A stretch of DNA of 64,000 nt from Rhodanobacteraceae bacterium (GTDB taxonomy: Bacteria; Pseudomonadota; Gammaproteobacteria; Xanthomonadales; Rhodanobacteraceae), in the NCBI GenBank assembly GCA_004299705.1, contig SCQS01000014.1, positions 38,299 to 102,298 on the forward strand. The letters are read 5' to 3'. Positions 16,534-24,975 of this stretch are shown here, in pieces; within the stretch, counting starts at the first letter, position 1; each line of letters begins with the position of its first letter. The translations under genes were made by a program, and so were the position numbers. The notes beneath the pieces were generated by a model. The model made no database searches and had not been told where the DNA came from. It worked only from the letters and a program-made list of their open reading frames with translations.

Positions 16534-18633
16534 CTATGGCATCAATGCGAGCAAGGCGGCATAGGCAGTGCGAAGTTTGGCCACGAGTTGGTTACGTTCC
16601 TGCGCTTTCAAGTGCTGCGTCCGAGCCGCTGTCTTTTGCTCGTAAGGATGCGATACGGGCAGACGGTTCCGGCGTGCGTTCATCTGTCGGAAGCAGTTTC
16701 CGATCGATGGGCACTGCGTCGAGAATGGTCCATGTGGGTCGAGCGTCACCCCGAACTTCAGCAACTGCCCCTTCTTATCAGTGGTGCTGCATGCACTAGG
16801 GTGTCCAATTGCAGCGAGATGTCGCTGCAGCGCGAGGTACACCGTTTGGTTAAATGAGTTTTGGCATGCCAGCCAAAACGAGCGGCCGCTGTCGAAGGTT
16901 GCCTCTGCTTGCTTCAGAAGGCCGAGGCCGTGAACGTACTCCGAACTCAAAAGCGTGTGCCATGACTTGTTGCGAAGTATGCCGTAGCGGCGTTCGAGGA
17001 TTTCGCCGATTGGGTCGAGCCGCGACCGCCGTCCGCGCACCACCCCTAGCTCCCGTAACGTGCTTGCAACTTGCGAGGGTAGCTGGTCGACCGTCAGCCC
17101 GAGCGAGGACGGTAGGAGCCCACGCGCTTGTAGCGTGGAACAGACCGAAAGCCCGGGTTCGGGCGCATGTCGCCGAAGGAACGCCTCGGCGGCTTCCCCG
17201 CCGGCGTAAGCAGTATCAGGAAGAACGGGTGCCAGAACGGACTGGACCAGTGGCGGCTGGTGTTTCACCCAGCGACTCAGATGCTGTCCGGTCACATCTT
17301 CCGAAATACACAGAAAATGGCAGGCGCCCCATCGTTCGACGAAATTGTCACGTGTCTTGTCCTTCGCAATCGTAACTGCAAGCTCAGTTAGCGTTCGCGC
17401 CGCGGCTGTGGTGCCTGACTTGGCGCTACGGCGGTACTTTGCCAAAATGTGCCATGCTTCACCACGAACGTATGCGTATGGATTGCGGCGCACCAGATCC
17501 AGGCAAACACGCTCTATCGGTTTGCGGTAGGCGAATCGAGAAATGTAAGTGAAGAACACGTCCGTGTGTTCGGGGTGGTGTGGGATCAGCCGGAGCACGA
17601 GGCTCAGGAGCTTCGAGTCAGGCTCAGCCCTGTAAAGAACGAATCGCAGTCTCGTTTTGTCTATCACGCGATAAGGCTTGCCGCCGATTGCGTGCGCAAT
17701 CGCAAAATAGGCGCGTGGCCCGCCCATCTTTTCGGTGTCGGTGCCTTCGTGATGCGGCTCGGTGATACTGGGAAGTCTGCCCAACGCCTCGCGTACACTT
17801 TGAGCACGTTTGATCGCAAATTTTCCAGCCTGGGGAATGAGCCCTCGCTCTCTACAGTGGCGCTCCAGTTCGATGAGATGCGCACGAACCTCATCGGCAG
17901 TGGCGCCGAATAACCGCACATCGTCGACGTACCGGGTGTAGCCACGACGTCTTCGCATCGCAAGGTCAATCGGGAGGAGGAAGCATTCGGCCAAGTAATC
18001 CGAAGCAAGTGGGCCCTGTGGCAGGCCGTGACCGTGACCCGATGCCGCGTGATGAGAGCTCCATGTTTTCAAGCAAGACCTGATCAGGTCAAGAGCTGGG
18101 CTGGCCGCACGCGGATAAATTGTTCTGATCAGAAGTTCGTGCGAGATCGTGTCGTAGAACGCAGCAAGGTCGAAATCACCAACCCATCGCATTCCGCCCA
18201 CGTAGTGCTTCTCGATCCTTCGTTGGAACGCTGTGTAGGTGGTTTGCCACCGCCTGAAAAAGAAGATGTTGTCCGATTCTTGGAGTAAATTGCTGAAGAT
18301 GATTTTGGACTGCAAAGGCGCGCGCTTTCTTTGTAATCGTTGCGCGGCAAGATTTGCGAATGCCTGCAGGACCACCTGATCTTCAATGCCAAGGAGCGCG
18401 AGCGGGCGGTGCAGGCCAGAGGGTTTCGGTACATAGATGCGCTCTGGGTGTCGTGGCGTGAAGGTACCGGCAAGCAATCGTTGCCGCAGGTCCCTCAAGT
18501 TTTGATCGAGCGCGACTTCGTACGCGTAATAGACATCCCGGTACAGTCGCTTGTACTGGTAGTTGCCCCCTGTCGTGATCCGCCGCCATGCCAATTCGAG
18601 GTTCTGCTTGCTGCCAAGCCGACCGATCTTCAT
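16534..18633 (-). CDS. Reverse transcriptase with long C-terminal extension, candidate defence RT
   Basis: A 699-residue protein with RNA-directed DNA polymerase motifs: VPKPSG..RPLALL (about 68-80), motif A FDLAAFYDTI (154-163), motif B LPQGPLAS (204-211) and motif C YVDD (235-238). Residues from about 330 to 699 form a largely helical extension with no recognised nuclease, integrase or intron-maturase X/HNH domain, so it does not look like a group II intron RT. Isolated RTs with such tails in defence-rich islands often belong to the unknown-group/DRT antiphage RTs. I cannot assign a subgroup. A 400-base gene-free stretch lies upstream and a further 200 bases downstream. Confidence 0.85.
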   Translation of the reverse strand: MKIGRLGSKQNLELAWRRITTGGNYQYKRLYRDVYYAYEVALDQNLRDLRQRLLAGTFTPRHPERIYVPKPSGLHRPLALLGIEDQVVLQAFANLAAQRLQRKRAPLQSKIIFSNLLQESDNIFFFRRWQTTYTAFQRRIEKHYVGGMRWVGDFDLAAFYDTISHELLIRTIYPRAASPALDLIRSCLKTWSSHHAASGHGHGLPQGPLASDYLAECFLLPIDLAMRRRRGYTRYVDDVRLFGATADEVRAHLIELERHCRERGLIPQAGKFAIKRAQSVREALGRLPSITEPHHEGTDTEKMGGPRAYFAIAHAIGGKPYRVIDKTRLRFVLYRAEPDSKLLSLVLRLIPHHPEHTDVFFTYISRFAYRKPIERVCLDLVRRNPYAYVRGEAWHILAKYRRSAKSGTTAAARTLTELAVTIAKDKTRDNFVERWGACHFLCISEDVTGQHLSRWVKHQPPLVQSVLAPVLPDTAYAGGEAAEAFLRRHAPEPGLSVCSTLQARGLLPSSLGLTVDQLPSQVASTLRELGVVRGRRSRLDPIGEILERRYGILRNKSWHTLLSSEYVHGLGLLKQAEATFDSGRSFWLACQNSFNQTVYLALQRHLAAIGHPSACSTTDKKGQLLKFGVTLDPHGPFSTQCPSIGNCFRQMNARRNRLPVSHPYEQKTAARTQHLKAQERNQLVAKLRTAYAALLALMP

Positions 18634-19040
18634 TGTTCACCCCCCCCGCTGCGCCGCGCCCGTGCCTGCAGACTCCCCGCGCGCAATTTACCGGTTTGCG
18701 CATTGCGTCGGCCCCTGCAAAGGTAACATTCTTGGACGAGCGATGTTCTCATGCCAAGAGGCCGAACCAAGTCTGCGATCACCCGAAGCGGATATCTCGT
18801 GCATGAATCAGGCCCCGCTGCATGGTGCCTGCATCTTCAGGGAAGGAAGGCCGATGACACGGAGCGAGGGCTGAGCGTGTGCTGCACAGCGAAACGTCGA
18901 CGGCAACCTATTCAGCCAATGAACCGAGTTGCGCGGTCACTGCCGATGGCTTCGCGTCGATACCCATGATTTCTCGTGCCCACTCGAAGATCAGGCGCAA
19001 TTGGATGCTCGTCCAATTTATTCAGTGAGGCATGCCCGGC
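18634..19040. other. Divergent intergenic region next to the RT
   Basis: About 400 bases between the RT (minus strand) and the next plus-strand gene, with no convincing ORF. It must contain both promoters. Because several RT-based defence systems carry an adjacent structured noncoding RNA, this is the place to look for one. GAGG at 19027-19030 serves the gene starting at 19041. Confidence 0.4.
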
Positions 19041-20207
19041 ATGAGTGATCCACGCACTGAGACGTATCATCTGGATTTCGAGACCGAACCGCTCACGCAG
19101 ATCGACGATCTGGCCTCGCTCGCGGCACAGACCTACAACCTGGGTGACCATGGCCGCTGGTTCTTGTGCTTCCGGCAAGGGTGCCAAGGCTTCCATGTAC
19201 GCCTGTTTGCAGTCGAAACGCATTATGCGCAATTGCACGCGTGGCAATTGCGGCGCCGGTGGCATCTGGAGCCGGAGTATCACTTGGCGTCGATTGTGTT
19301 TGGGATGGATTCGGCATTGGAGTGCCTGCTCTATGCGATGAACGCGCTCGGGTACGGTGTTTGCCCGGAGGAGTTCGTCGACATCACTACGGATAAGGGG
19401 CTGCGCTCGATCTCGCCATGGCTGATCCTCGGAAGTTCCAATCGCCACCCCGACCCCGCGTTCGAGAGGCACTATCCCAACGTCGTTGCCGTTTGGCGAC
19501 GGCATAGGGGCGTCATTGAAGAGATCCAGCGTCAGCACGACGTTTCCAAGCATCGATCATCGACTTACCGGGGTGGACGTTCCCGCAACGATCCACCCCC
19601 TGGTTTTTACGCCGCACTTGGAGTGTCCGACGATGACCCCAGTCGATCTGACTTCTCGCCGATGGCCGAGATCATTCTCGACCCCGATCTCAAGCGGCCG
19701 ATGTCGGCACCACGGGCCAACGTGAAGTACGAAGACCTGCGGACGCTAGAAGGCGTGTGTCGCGAATTCGTCATGTTGGTCGAACAGGCCTGCGTGGCGT
19801 GGTTGAGCGACGCGCGGCAAATGGTCAAGTTGAACCACGGCGTGCCACTCGCGCGCTACGTAGTGGTGGGACGCGCAGGGGTAACGCTGTTCCAGGACGC
19901 TGAATGCCAGCAACCCATCGCGGACATCCAAGGGATCCGTATGGACTGGGGACATGTTGGTTACCCGCCTGAGCCAGGTCGGATCGTCGCGGCCTGTGCG
20001 ACGATTACATACCGCATAGGAGACGCACTACCGTTATCGGGAACATACGATTATGCGCGGCGCATCGGCCCAGCTTGGTATCGGGATCCGGACGATGGCC
20101 AAATCGTGCAGGCTTGGTCGAGCTCCGCCGTCCTTGTCTCACCCTCGATGAGCCCAGTGCGGGATAAGCCGGAATGCATGTCGGGTCCAGCTAGGGGAAA
20201 GATGTGA
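19041..20207 (+). CDS. Unknown protein paired with an HNH nuclease
   Basis: A 388-residue soluble protein of no recognised family. It has no signal peptide or membrane segment, a mixed composition, and a central DDPSRSDFSPMAEIILDPDLKRP region. The start at 19041 is favoured because GAGG at 19027-19030 is correctly placed; an in-frame ATG at 19032 is too close to it. The stop overlaps the next gene's GTG start (GTGA at 20204-20207), so the two are translationally coupled and probably work together. Confidence 0.65.
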   Translation: MSDPRTETYHLDFETEPLTQIDDLASLAAQTYNLGDHGRWFLCFRQGCQGFHVRLFAVETHYAQLHAWQLRRRWHLEPEYHLASIVFGMDSALECLLYAMNALGYGVCPEEFVDITTDKGLRSISPWLILGSSNRHPDPAFERHYPNVVAVWRRHRGVIEEIQRQHDVSKHRSSTYRGGRSRNDPPPGFYAALGVSDDDPSRSDFSPMAEIILDPDLKRPMSAPRANVKYEDLRTLEGVCREFVMLVEQACVAWLSDARQMVKLNHGVPLARYVVVGRAGVTLFQDAECQQPIADIQGIRMDWGHVGYPPEPGRIVAACATITYRIGDALPLSGTYDYARRIGPAWYRDPDDGQIVQAWSSSAVLVSPSMSPVRDKPECMSGPARGKM

Positions 20208-21382
20208 CCGATACGTTCGCGTGCTTGTACTGCGGCTATCCGTACCCCACTGAGCAATCCACGCTAGAACATGCCATCCCTCAATCGCTGGGTGGTGCAC
20301 TCGCGCCTGATCGATTCAAGCTCCACAACGTTTGTAAGAAGTGCAACAACGATCTGGGAGCGTACGTGGACGCCTCTTTCGCCAAAAGCTGGTTCGTCAC
20401 CAACGGATTAGCAACGGCGGCCCACAAGCTCTATGCCAGCGTGGACGACGCTCCGCTGCCCTTGACCTGTATGGGGCCAATCGACTTTGCCGACCTTGCC
20501 GTGCCAGAGGGTTGCCTTGCCGAGCTCTGGCTTGGTCCTTCGGGCGAAAGCATGTTCTGGCTTCGCCCCAAGGACGAAATGCTTTACTGGTATTCAGGCG
20601 GCAATCCACGCCATCGTGCAGAGCCGTCAACGGTGTACTGGTTTCCGACCTCCGCGGACCCAACACGGCTGAAGATCGGATCGGACAGCCTCTTTTCCGC
20701 TTTCAAGAAGCGAAAGAATGCACGCAAGGTGATGGGCGTTGCCTGTCATGGATTTCCAGGAAATGGGTATCCACCTGGATTTGATGTACCGGACGGAACG
20801 GATATGGCCAACGTTGTCGCTATCCAGGCGCAAATGGAAGGCTTCCATTGTCGGGTACCGTTTAATCTTCAATTTGACACCCGATTTATTTGCAAACTGG
20901 CGCTCGGTGTGGGCTATAGCTTGTTTGGCGACGCGTTCGCATCCACGGAGAATGCAAAGGAACTTAGGAAAGGATGTTGGCCGAAGAACCAGACACAGAT
21001 TGGAGTGCGAGGCGTTCCGATGTTCGGCAGCAAGGATCCTGTGCTGGAACGATTTATGGGCTATCCAGGTGCAGTGGTCCTGGTGGTTACGTCGACCATA
21101 GACGGTTTTGTGCTGATGATGACCATTGATGAGGGCAAGCCATTCATTGTGGGACTTGCGCCTGCGTCGCTCTGCAGTTCAGCAGTTACCCCAGAAGGCT
21201 ATGCACTGCTTCTCTTCCCCTCGATCCGGCGGTGTGTCGAGATGACGTTTGTTGAATTAGTTGGGCACCACGATCGCTCTTGGCCGCACCGTTCCTTGGC
21301 TGAAATCGACGTGCAGCTAGCTCGTTCCGCCAAATTCTGGTCAACGCTTGCGAGGTTGCCGACGCGTTCGTCGGAATCGTAA
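20204..21382 (+). CDS. HNH-type endonuclease domain protein
   Basis: A 392-residue protein. The first 55 residues have the zinc/HNH arrangement: CLYCG, then STLEHAIPQSLGG with the catalytic-type His, then CKKCNNDLG. The rest (about 90-392) is an unassigned domain. The GTG start overlaps the previous gene's stop. HNH proteins next to an unknown partner in a mobile island are commonly restriction or abortive-infection factors; that role here is inferred from context only. Confidence 0.72.
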   Translation: MTDTFACLYCGYPYPTEQSTLEHAIPQSLGGALAPDRFKLHNVCKKCNNDLGAYVDASFAKSWFVTNGLATAAHKLYASVDDAPLPLTCMGPIDFADLAVPEGCLAELWLGPSGESMFWLRPKDEMLYWYSGGNPRHRAEPSTVYWFPTSADPTRLKIGSDSLFSAFKKRKNARKVMGVACHGFPGNGYPPGFDVPDGTDMANVVAIQAQMEGFHCRVPFNLQFDTRFICKLALGVGYSLFGDAFASTENAKELRKGCWPKNQTQIGVRGVPMFGSKDPVLERFMGYPGAVVLVVTSTIDGFVLMMTIDEGKPFIVGLAPASLCSSAVTPEGYALLLFPSIRRCVEMTFVELVGHHDRSWPHRSLAEIDVQLARSAKFWSTLARLPTRSSES

Positions 21383-21459
21383 GCTTCCCTCTGCAGGCCG
21401 AAGATCTGGCGATGGGCCGCCCGTCGAGCGGCCTGCCGCCATTGGAAAGTCCCTGCGTG

Positions 21460-21906
21460 CTACTGGTCGCGTGTTTCGATCGGCAGTGGAACGACTGGCA
21501 TGCGTTTCAACTTCAGGTCGAAGCAGGTGTCGATCCACTCGCGCAGAATCAACGCGACATTTTCTGCCATTTGATAAGGCGTCTGGTATGGCGCGTAGAG
21601 TCGCCGCGCCTGCATATCGAAAAACGAATCGAGTCGCGCGCCAGGGTCGGCGTTGTACTCGATGGACTCATCCGGACCAGCCTCGACGATGCGCAGATAC
21701 GCGCCGAGCAGATCGTGCAGGCATTTGTCGCAGAGGTCGCCCTCGATTTTGTTGCCGTCCCCGAACAGGCTTGCGTAACCGGCACGGAACCTGATCTGCG
21801 TGCGGTTGTTGTAGCCCTCGTACGGTAGGTCGTCGCTCATCCGCTTGCCGCAGCGGTCACAGATCACTACTTTGGCCTCGTGCTGGTGGGATTCGATCTT
21901 GTACAT
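21460..21906 (-). CDS. Zinc-ribbon-type protein, paralogue A
   Basis: A 148-residue protein with a CDRCG knuckle near residue 16 and a CDKCL knuckle near 59, enough for one zinc site. Between them are YNN and the pattern RFRAGYASLFGDGNKIEGD. The C-terminal half is helical. The adjacent gene encodes a clear paralogue with the same Cys pattern. AGGAG precedes the ATG at 21906. Function is unknown. Confidence 0.65.
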   Translation of the reverse strand: MYKIESHQHEAKVVICDRCGKRMSDDLPYEGYNNRTQIRFRAGYASLFGDGNKIEGDLCDKCLHDLLGAYLRIVEAGPDESIEYNADPGARLDSFFDMQARRLYAPYQTPYQMAENVALILREWIDTCFDLKLKRMPVVPLPIETRDQ

Positions 21907-21958
21907 AGAAGTCTCCTGAGTGGTTTGGCACTGGCGTGCGCCTGATGACTTGGAGCTA

Positions 21959-22423
21959 CTAGTCGGCATCTGGTTTGGATCCCGATGCGTCGGTAGGCTC
22001 GTTGGTAACAGGCTCGATCAGAGGCCGCCGGATGAACTTCGGATCGAAGCAACCCTTGATCCACTCCCCCAGCGTCATCAACACACCTTCGGCCATCGCA
22101 CCGGCGATCTGGTGTTCCAGAAACAACCGTCGCGGCGTGTGGATCCGGAAAAAGTCGTCGGAGTCTGGAAGCCTGCTGTCATCGATCACCCGCGCGTAAG
22201 GTGCCAGCAGCGCGTACAAGCAGGCGTCGCAAAAGTCGCCTTCGACGTGGCGGCCTTCTCCGAACTTGCTTTCGCGGCCTGCCTGGAATCTCACTAGCGC
22301 TAAGTTGTTGTAGCCGCTTGTATGGTCGGCTTCGTCCATCTCGTGGCCACAGCGGTCACAAACGGCGTATCCGAACGAACACTCGTGGCTCGTCGTGATG
22401 GTCTTGGTTTCGGTCTTGAACAT
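21959..22423 (-). CDS. Zinc-ribbon-type protein, paralogue B
   Basis: A 154-residue paralogue of the neighbouring gene: CDRCG and CDACL knuckles surround YNN and RFQAGRESKFGEGRHVEGD. The C-terminal half is more diverged. GAGGAG lies six bases before the ATG at 22423. The tandem arrangement 52 bases apart on the same strand points to local duplication. Function is unknown; zinc-dependent nucleic-acid or protein binding is possible. Confidence 0.65.
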   Translation of the reverse strand: MFKTETKTITTSHECSFGYAVCDRCGHEMDEADHTSGYNNLALVRFQAGRESKFGEGRHVEGDFCDACLYALLAPYARVIDDSRLPDSDDFFRIHTPRRLFLEHQIAGAMAEGVLMTLGEWIKGCFDPKFIRRPLIEPVTNEPTDASGSKPDAD

Positions 22424-22640
22424 GTGCATCTCCTCAATGCAGACAAAATCACCCGTCGTCCGATGGAAGTCGGGTGAGCAGAGGAGACGCACGCTGCCGG
22501 TCGAATGCGGCAGCTGCGGGCCGATTGAGGCCAGTGCTTACGTTATCACGACGGCGTCATTCGCGTCGCGCGAATCGGCGTGATCAATGTGGTGCTCCAC
22601 CCGTTCGGGTCCGCTGACGAAAGGGACTCCCGTTGAATTC

Positions 22641-23201
22641 TCATGCAAGGATCCGTGGGACTGCGCCTGCGATGACACCCAACAGCGCGATGAAAGCCAC
22701 CATCAGCCCGGCTCCCAGCCATCGGTCCAAATTGTCACGGCTCAGGCCATGGCCAACGAAGTCGAACGCTCCCGCCGCTTGCGGGGTGGCAGTCAGTTCC
22801 CCCGCCCACTGGCCCGCGAGCGGCAAGCAAGTTTCCAGATCACCCACGGCACAGAGGTGCAGCCCCGTCTTGTTCAACTCCTCGACGGCCAAGGCACGTC
22901 CCCGAGGCGCGGAAAATGTCCCCTGTACAACCACGCTGCCTAGGGTGGTCTGCACGTTGGTCAATGGCGTCGACAAGAATCCGCCTTGGCTGGCCGTGGC
23001 CGAAACAAACGCGCCGGCACTGCCGCTGCGCACCGCAGCCGTCGTTGCTGCTGATTGCCAAATCAGCAACGCGATCGGCGCGGCGACTCCCAAGACAAGC
23101 ACCAGCACGAACACCACACTGAATATCTCCCAATACTTCGACGCCTTGTGCGTCGGCGCCGCCGCGATGGCATCTGGCATTTGTTCCGGGCTGGCCGTCA
23201 T
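22641..23201 (-). CDS. Membrane protein with two terminal helices, paralogue 1
   Basis: A 186-residue protein with one helix near residues 30-55, an extracytoplasmic middle and a second helix near the C-terminus. The middle shares a pattern with the gene at 23432-23968: a strand ending in GTFSAPRG, then L.V, LCAVG, a spaced Cys and W.G. The start (23201) overlaps the upstream stop as ATGA. No family is recognised. The 217 bases downstream (22424-22640) hold no gene I can support. Confidence 0.55.
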   Translation of the reverse strand: MTASPEQMPDAIAAAPTHKASKYWEIFSVVFVLVLVLGVAAPIALLIWQSAATTAAVRSGSAGAFVSATASQGGFLSTPLTNVQTTLGSVVVQGTFSAPRGRALAVEELNKTGLHLCAVGDLETCLPLAGQWAGELTATPQAAGAFDFVGHGLSRDNLDRWLGAGLMVAFIALLGVIAGAVPRILA

Positions 23202-23398
23202 GGCGTTCGGTTCCGACGCCGCGCGAACCAGCGCTTGCACGCGGGTGTCCACAGCCAGAAGATGGCAATCACCGCGCCCACGAGGGAAACGGCACGCATT
23301 GGCGGCACCCAGTGCGGCAACCACGCGAATATCACAGCGGTCACCACGACAGATGCCAGGACGGGAAGCCACAAAACCAGGCGACTCTTGTCATGCAT
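23198..23398 (-). CDS. Small two-helix membrane protein
   Basis: A 66-residue protein with two hydrophobic segments (about 5-25 and 33-50) and a basic, Arg-rich C-terminus. It lies between the two paralogous membrane proteins, overlapping the downstream start by four bases and 33 bases after the upstream gene. The short length, topology and placement suggest a subunit of the same membrane complex; no family is recognised. Confidence 0.5.
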   Translation of the reverse strand: MHDKSRLVLWLPVLASVVVTAVIFAWLPHWVPPMRAVSLVGAVIAIFWLWTPACKRWFARRRNRTP

Positions 23399-23431
23399 GA
23401 TCCACCGGAGAGTGTGCATCGCGGCCAGTCG

Positions 23432-23968
23432 TCATCCGCGTTTGAGCTCAGGGTGGTTGTTGACGATTTCTAGGGAGGCCGCCATCAGCGTGCCAAGCGT
23501 CACGAGAAATCCGAGCATTCTCCACAGTGTCAGGATGCTTGAAGAAATTCCGTGCGCGAAAAAATTCGTTGCATGCTCAGCGCCTGGGACAACTTGCATC
23601 GGCCCCGACCATGGACTCGAAAGAGCCACACACGATTGTTGGTTGCCTGCTACGCAAAGTTCGGTTCCGGTCTTCGTCGAAGTCTGCACGACGAGCTCGC
23701 TGCCACGCAGCGCAGACAGCGTTCCGTCGATCGCGACCGTCCCCTTCGTCGTTTCGACGTTCGTGGCGCCGTTGCCCTTGCTCGCCGACACGAACCGACC
23801 GAGATCAGCGGTTGACAACACAACATTGGGCGCAAAGTGAAACCAGAACCAGATGCCCCAAGGGACAAGAAATCCACCGAACAGCATGACGACGAACATC
23901 GCTTCCGCGATATAGACCTTGCGGGGAGGACGACGGACTCCTGTTGACGACACCTGAGTTGCGCTCAT
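23432..23968 (-). CDS. Membrane protein with two terminal helices, paralogue 2
   Basis: A 178-residue protein built like the one at 22641-23201: a helix near the N-terminus, an extracytoplasmic core, then a C-terminal helix. The core reads GRFVSASKGNGATNV..TTKGTVAIDGTLSALRG, followed by LCVAG, a second Cys five residues later and W.GP. The similar Cys placement suggests a conserved disulfide. The start at 23968 is preferred over 23986. The pair with a small helper in between looks like a duplicated membrane system of unknown role. Confidence 0.55.
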   Translation of the reverse strand: MSATQVSSTGVRRPPRKVYIAEAMFVVMLFGGFLVPWGIWFWFHFAPNVVLSTADLGRFVSASKGNGATNVETTKGTVAIDGTLSALRGSELVVQTSTKTGTELCVAGNQQSCVALSSPWSGPMQVVPGAEHATNFFAHGISSSILTLWRMLGFLVTLGTLMAASLEIVNNHPELKRG

Positions 23969-24056
23969 CTTTTCAGAATACGCCAAAGCGCGATTTTCGC
24001 GCTGAGCGGTCCTTGGGTTCGGCTCGCCTATTCGAAGTAGGCGAGCCGAACGTCCG

Positions 24057-24377
24057 CTATTCGGCGGGTTCGGGCTCCCCCGCCTCCGAATCTTTCCCGG
24101 TGTCCCCGATGCGCTTGGACTTGGGCGTCAGGATCGCGCCGAGTTCGACGAAGCGATCCTGCGGGATTTTGCCTTGCAGCACTTGGACGAGGAACGCCAG
24201 ATGCAACGCAAATTCCAGCGCTTGCCGCTGCGTCAGGTTCATCGAATCGCGAACGTCGCGAAAGATTTCCCACGTGGCGTTGTCGACGATCGTGTCAATC
24301 CGCTTCATCTGTGGCCCCTCGGGGTCTTTCATGATTCGGTAAATGCGATTTGCTTGGCGAGATGGTTTCACGCCCAT
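24057..24377 (-). CDS. Unknown 106-residue protein
   Basis: Small basic-then-acidic protein. The centre (about residues 25-75) is predicted helical with RIDTIVDNATWEIFRDV, followed by a Leu-rich segment and an acidic Glu/Pro tail. GGAG precedes the ATG. It is divergent from the XRE regulator and heads the minus-strand membrane-protein genes. No family is recognised. Confidence 0.5.
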   Translation of the reverse strand: MGVKPSRQANRIYRIMKDPEGPQMKRIDTIVDNATWEIFRDVRDSMNLTQRQALEFALHLAFLVQVLQGKIPQDRFVELGAILTPKSKRIGDTGKDSEAGEPEPAE

Positions 24378-24460
24378 GGGATTTTCTCCGTATTTTCAGT
24401 GCGGTACCGAACGATCAATGCAGCTCGTTCGACCGTGATGGGTGCCCACCAGTTCATTAT

Positions 24461-24477
24461 ACTACGTGTGGCGTAGT
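24461..24477. promoter_or_regulatory. Candidate operator palindrome
   Basis: ACTACG and CGTAGT are inverted around five bases. TATACT at 24458-24463, a plausible -10 for the XRE gene, overlaps the left arm. Its position in the divergent gap suggests autoregulation by the XRE protein; no consensus is known to me. Confidence 0.4.
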
Positions 24478-24536
24478 TTGCGCAGCGAGGCGAAACCACG
24501 ACCCTTTAGGCGTGCCGATACTTTCCGGGTTACGCC

Positions 24537-24866
24537 ATGCCTCGCCCTTCAACACCGGGTTCCGTTTTCGGCCGAAGACTCAAAGAGGCGCGTGCGATCA
24601 CGGGGATCTCGCAAAAGACTCTGGGTATGAAAGCCGGTCTGGATGAGTTCGTCGCCAGCACCCGTATCAACCGATATGAACGGGGTGTGCATCCACCAGA
24701 CCCGACGACCGCCGCGATGCTGGCCAAGACCTTGGGTGTGCCGCGCGCCTACCTCTATGCCGAGAGCGACCGAATGGCCCGCATGATCCTGGCTTTTGAC
24801 GCGTTGAACGCCGCTGATCAGGAAAAAGTCTTGAAGATCATGCAGGCTGGCCGCTCCGCTTTTTGA
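24537..24866 (+). CDS. XRE-family transcription regulator
   Basis: A 109-residue helix-turn-helix protein. The XRE domain spans about residues 11-75: RRLKEARAITGISQKTLGMKAG, then INRYERGVHPPDP, then ML.KTLGVPRAYLYAE. A short helical tail may dimerise it. It is divergent from the gene at 24057, with a palindrome between them, and precedes the DUF5677-like gene by about 110 bases. It probably represses one or both flanking units. Confidence 0.82.
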   Translation: MPRPSTPGSVFGRRLKEARAITGISQKTLGMKAGLDEFVASTRINRYERGVHPPDPTTAAMLAKTLGVPRAYLYAESDRMARMILAFDALNAADQEKVLKIMQAGRSAF

Positions 24867-24975
24867 CGCGCCGCTCTGCCACTCTTGTGGCTACCAACGA
24901 CGCATTCTTTTCTTTGCAAAGTGTTCCTCATTTGGTTACGTTGCTAGAACTCGTTGCTGTAGCGGGGCTAACGAA

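Noticed and set aside
16534..18633. Group II intron maturase
   Set aside because: No X/thumb, DNA-binding or HNH maturase domain and no intron-like RNA ends were seen.
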